From Hydrogenophaga sp. (GTDB lineage: Bacteria > Pseudomonadota > Gammaproteobacteria > Burkholderiales > Burkholderiaceae_C), in assembly GCA_025458415.1 (NCBI GenBank), contig JALOSN010000112.1:1-5183 (forward strand): a DNA stretch of 5,183 nucleotides. The letters run 5' to 3'. This document shows, one piece after another, positions 4,820 to 5,183 of this stretch. The translations under genes and the position numbers were made by a program. Numbering within the stretch: position 1 is the stretch's first letter; every line of letters starts with the position of its first letter. Under the pieces are notes generated by a model. The model had not been told where the DNA came from. It searched no databases and saw only the letters and a program-made list of their open reading frames with translations.

Positions 4820-5183
4820 TGGTGGACAGGTCGATGCCGTCCTTGTACATCTCCCAAAGGGGAGACAACTCGCGCAGCTTGGCGACGTTTTCCTTGATGG
4901 TGGCGATCGCGTAGTCGATCTCTTCTTCGGTCGTCCAGCGGCCGATGGTCATGCGCAGGCTGCTGTGGGCCAGTTCGTCGCTGCGCCCAAGGGCACGGAG
5001 CACGTAACTGGGCTCCAGACTGGCCGAGGTGCAGGCCGAGCCAGACGACACCGCCAGGCCCTTGATGCCCATGATGAGCGACTCGCCCTCGACGTAGTTG
5101 AAGCTCATGTTCAGGTTGTGCGGCACGCGCTGCGTCTCGTGGCCGTTGATGAACACCTCTTCGACATCCTTCAGGCCATCGAC
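4800..5183 (-). CDS. iscS: Cysteine desulfurase IscS, C-terminal part (5' end outside window)
   Basis: The reading frame is open from the right edge and ends at TGA 4802-4800, giving the last 127 residues of a protein that is normally about 404 long. IscS is the PLP enzyme that converts cysteine to alanine and transfers the sulfur as a persulfide to IscU and other acceptors. The visible part includes the mobile loop SSGSACTSASLEPSY with the catalytic Cys at fragment residue 51 (codon 5033-5031, equal to Cys328 of E. coli). It also has RALGRSDELAHSSLRMTIGR, the TTEEEIDYAI helix and the C-terminal tail LSPLWEMYKDGIDLSTIQWAAH, which carries the IscU-contact region. The PLP lysine and N-terminal domain lie outside the window. 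It is the first gene of the visible operon; iscR, which often precedes it, would be further right and cannot be judged. Confidence 0.98.
   Translation of the reverse strand, partial: VDGLKDVEEVFINGHETQRVPHNLNMSFNYVEGESLIMGIKGLAVSSGSACTSASLEPSYVLRALGRSDELAHSSLRMTIGRWTTEEEIDYAIATIKENVAKLRELSPLWEMYKDGIDLSTIQWAAH

Overview
The window is a high-GC chromosomal segment carrying the distal part of an iron-sulfur cluster (ISC) assembly operon. Everything except the leftmost gene reads on the minus strand, so transcription runs from right to left. Protein sequences and gene order fit a betaproteobacterium. A Burkholderiales/Comamonadaceae-type genome is my best guess, based on the isc-fdx-dnaQ-tRNA arrangement and a DUF2889-like neighbour; this comes from memory, not from a search.

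Layout in transcription order: 3' end of iscS (4800-5183, cut by the window edge), iscU (4393-4779), iscA (4022-4345), hscB (3495-4013), hscA (1585-3462), fdx (1241-1579), dnaQ (502-1203), a 100-bp spacer with a tRNA promoter, tRNA-Val(CAC) (327-401), then a strong intrinsic terminator (288-319). Convergent to this, on the plus strand, is the 3' end of a DUF2889-like gene (1-288). No stretch over 300 bases lacks a gene.

The genes form one pathway. IscS takes sulfur from cysteine and passes it to the scaffold IscU. Ferredoxin (Fdx) supplies electrons, and IscA is an A-type iron/cluster carrier. The HscB/HscA co-chaperone/Hsp70 pair recognises the LPPVK motif of IscU and drives cluster transfer. 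All key residues are intact: IscS loop Cys, IscU Cys37/Asp39/Cys64/His106/Cys107, IscA Cys35/99/101, HscB HPD and four Fdx cluster cysteines. dnaQ, the proofreading subunit of DNA polymerase III, sits only 37 bp behind fdx with its own Shine-Dalgarno, so it is probably co-transcribed with the isc genes. No iscX lies between fdx and dnaQ.

I see no new biological system here; the protein content is conserved housekeeping. The less expected signal is at RNA level. Perfect 8-9 bp inverted repeats sit on or beside the ends of iscS, hscB and dnaQ, and a 6-bp all-GC hairpin lies in the iscU-iscA spacer. None has a U-tract, so these are candidate mRNA processing, stability or translation-control elements rather than terminators.
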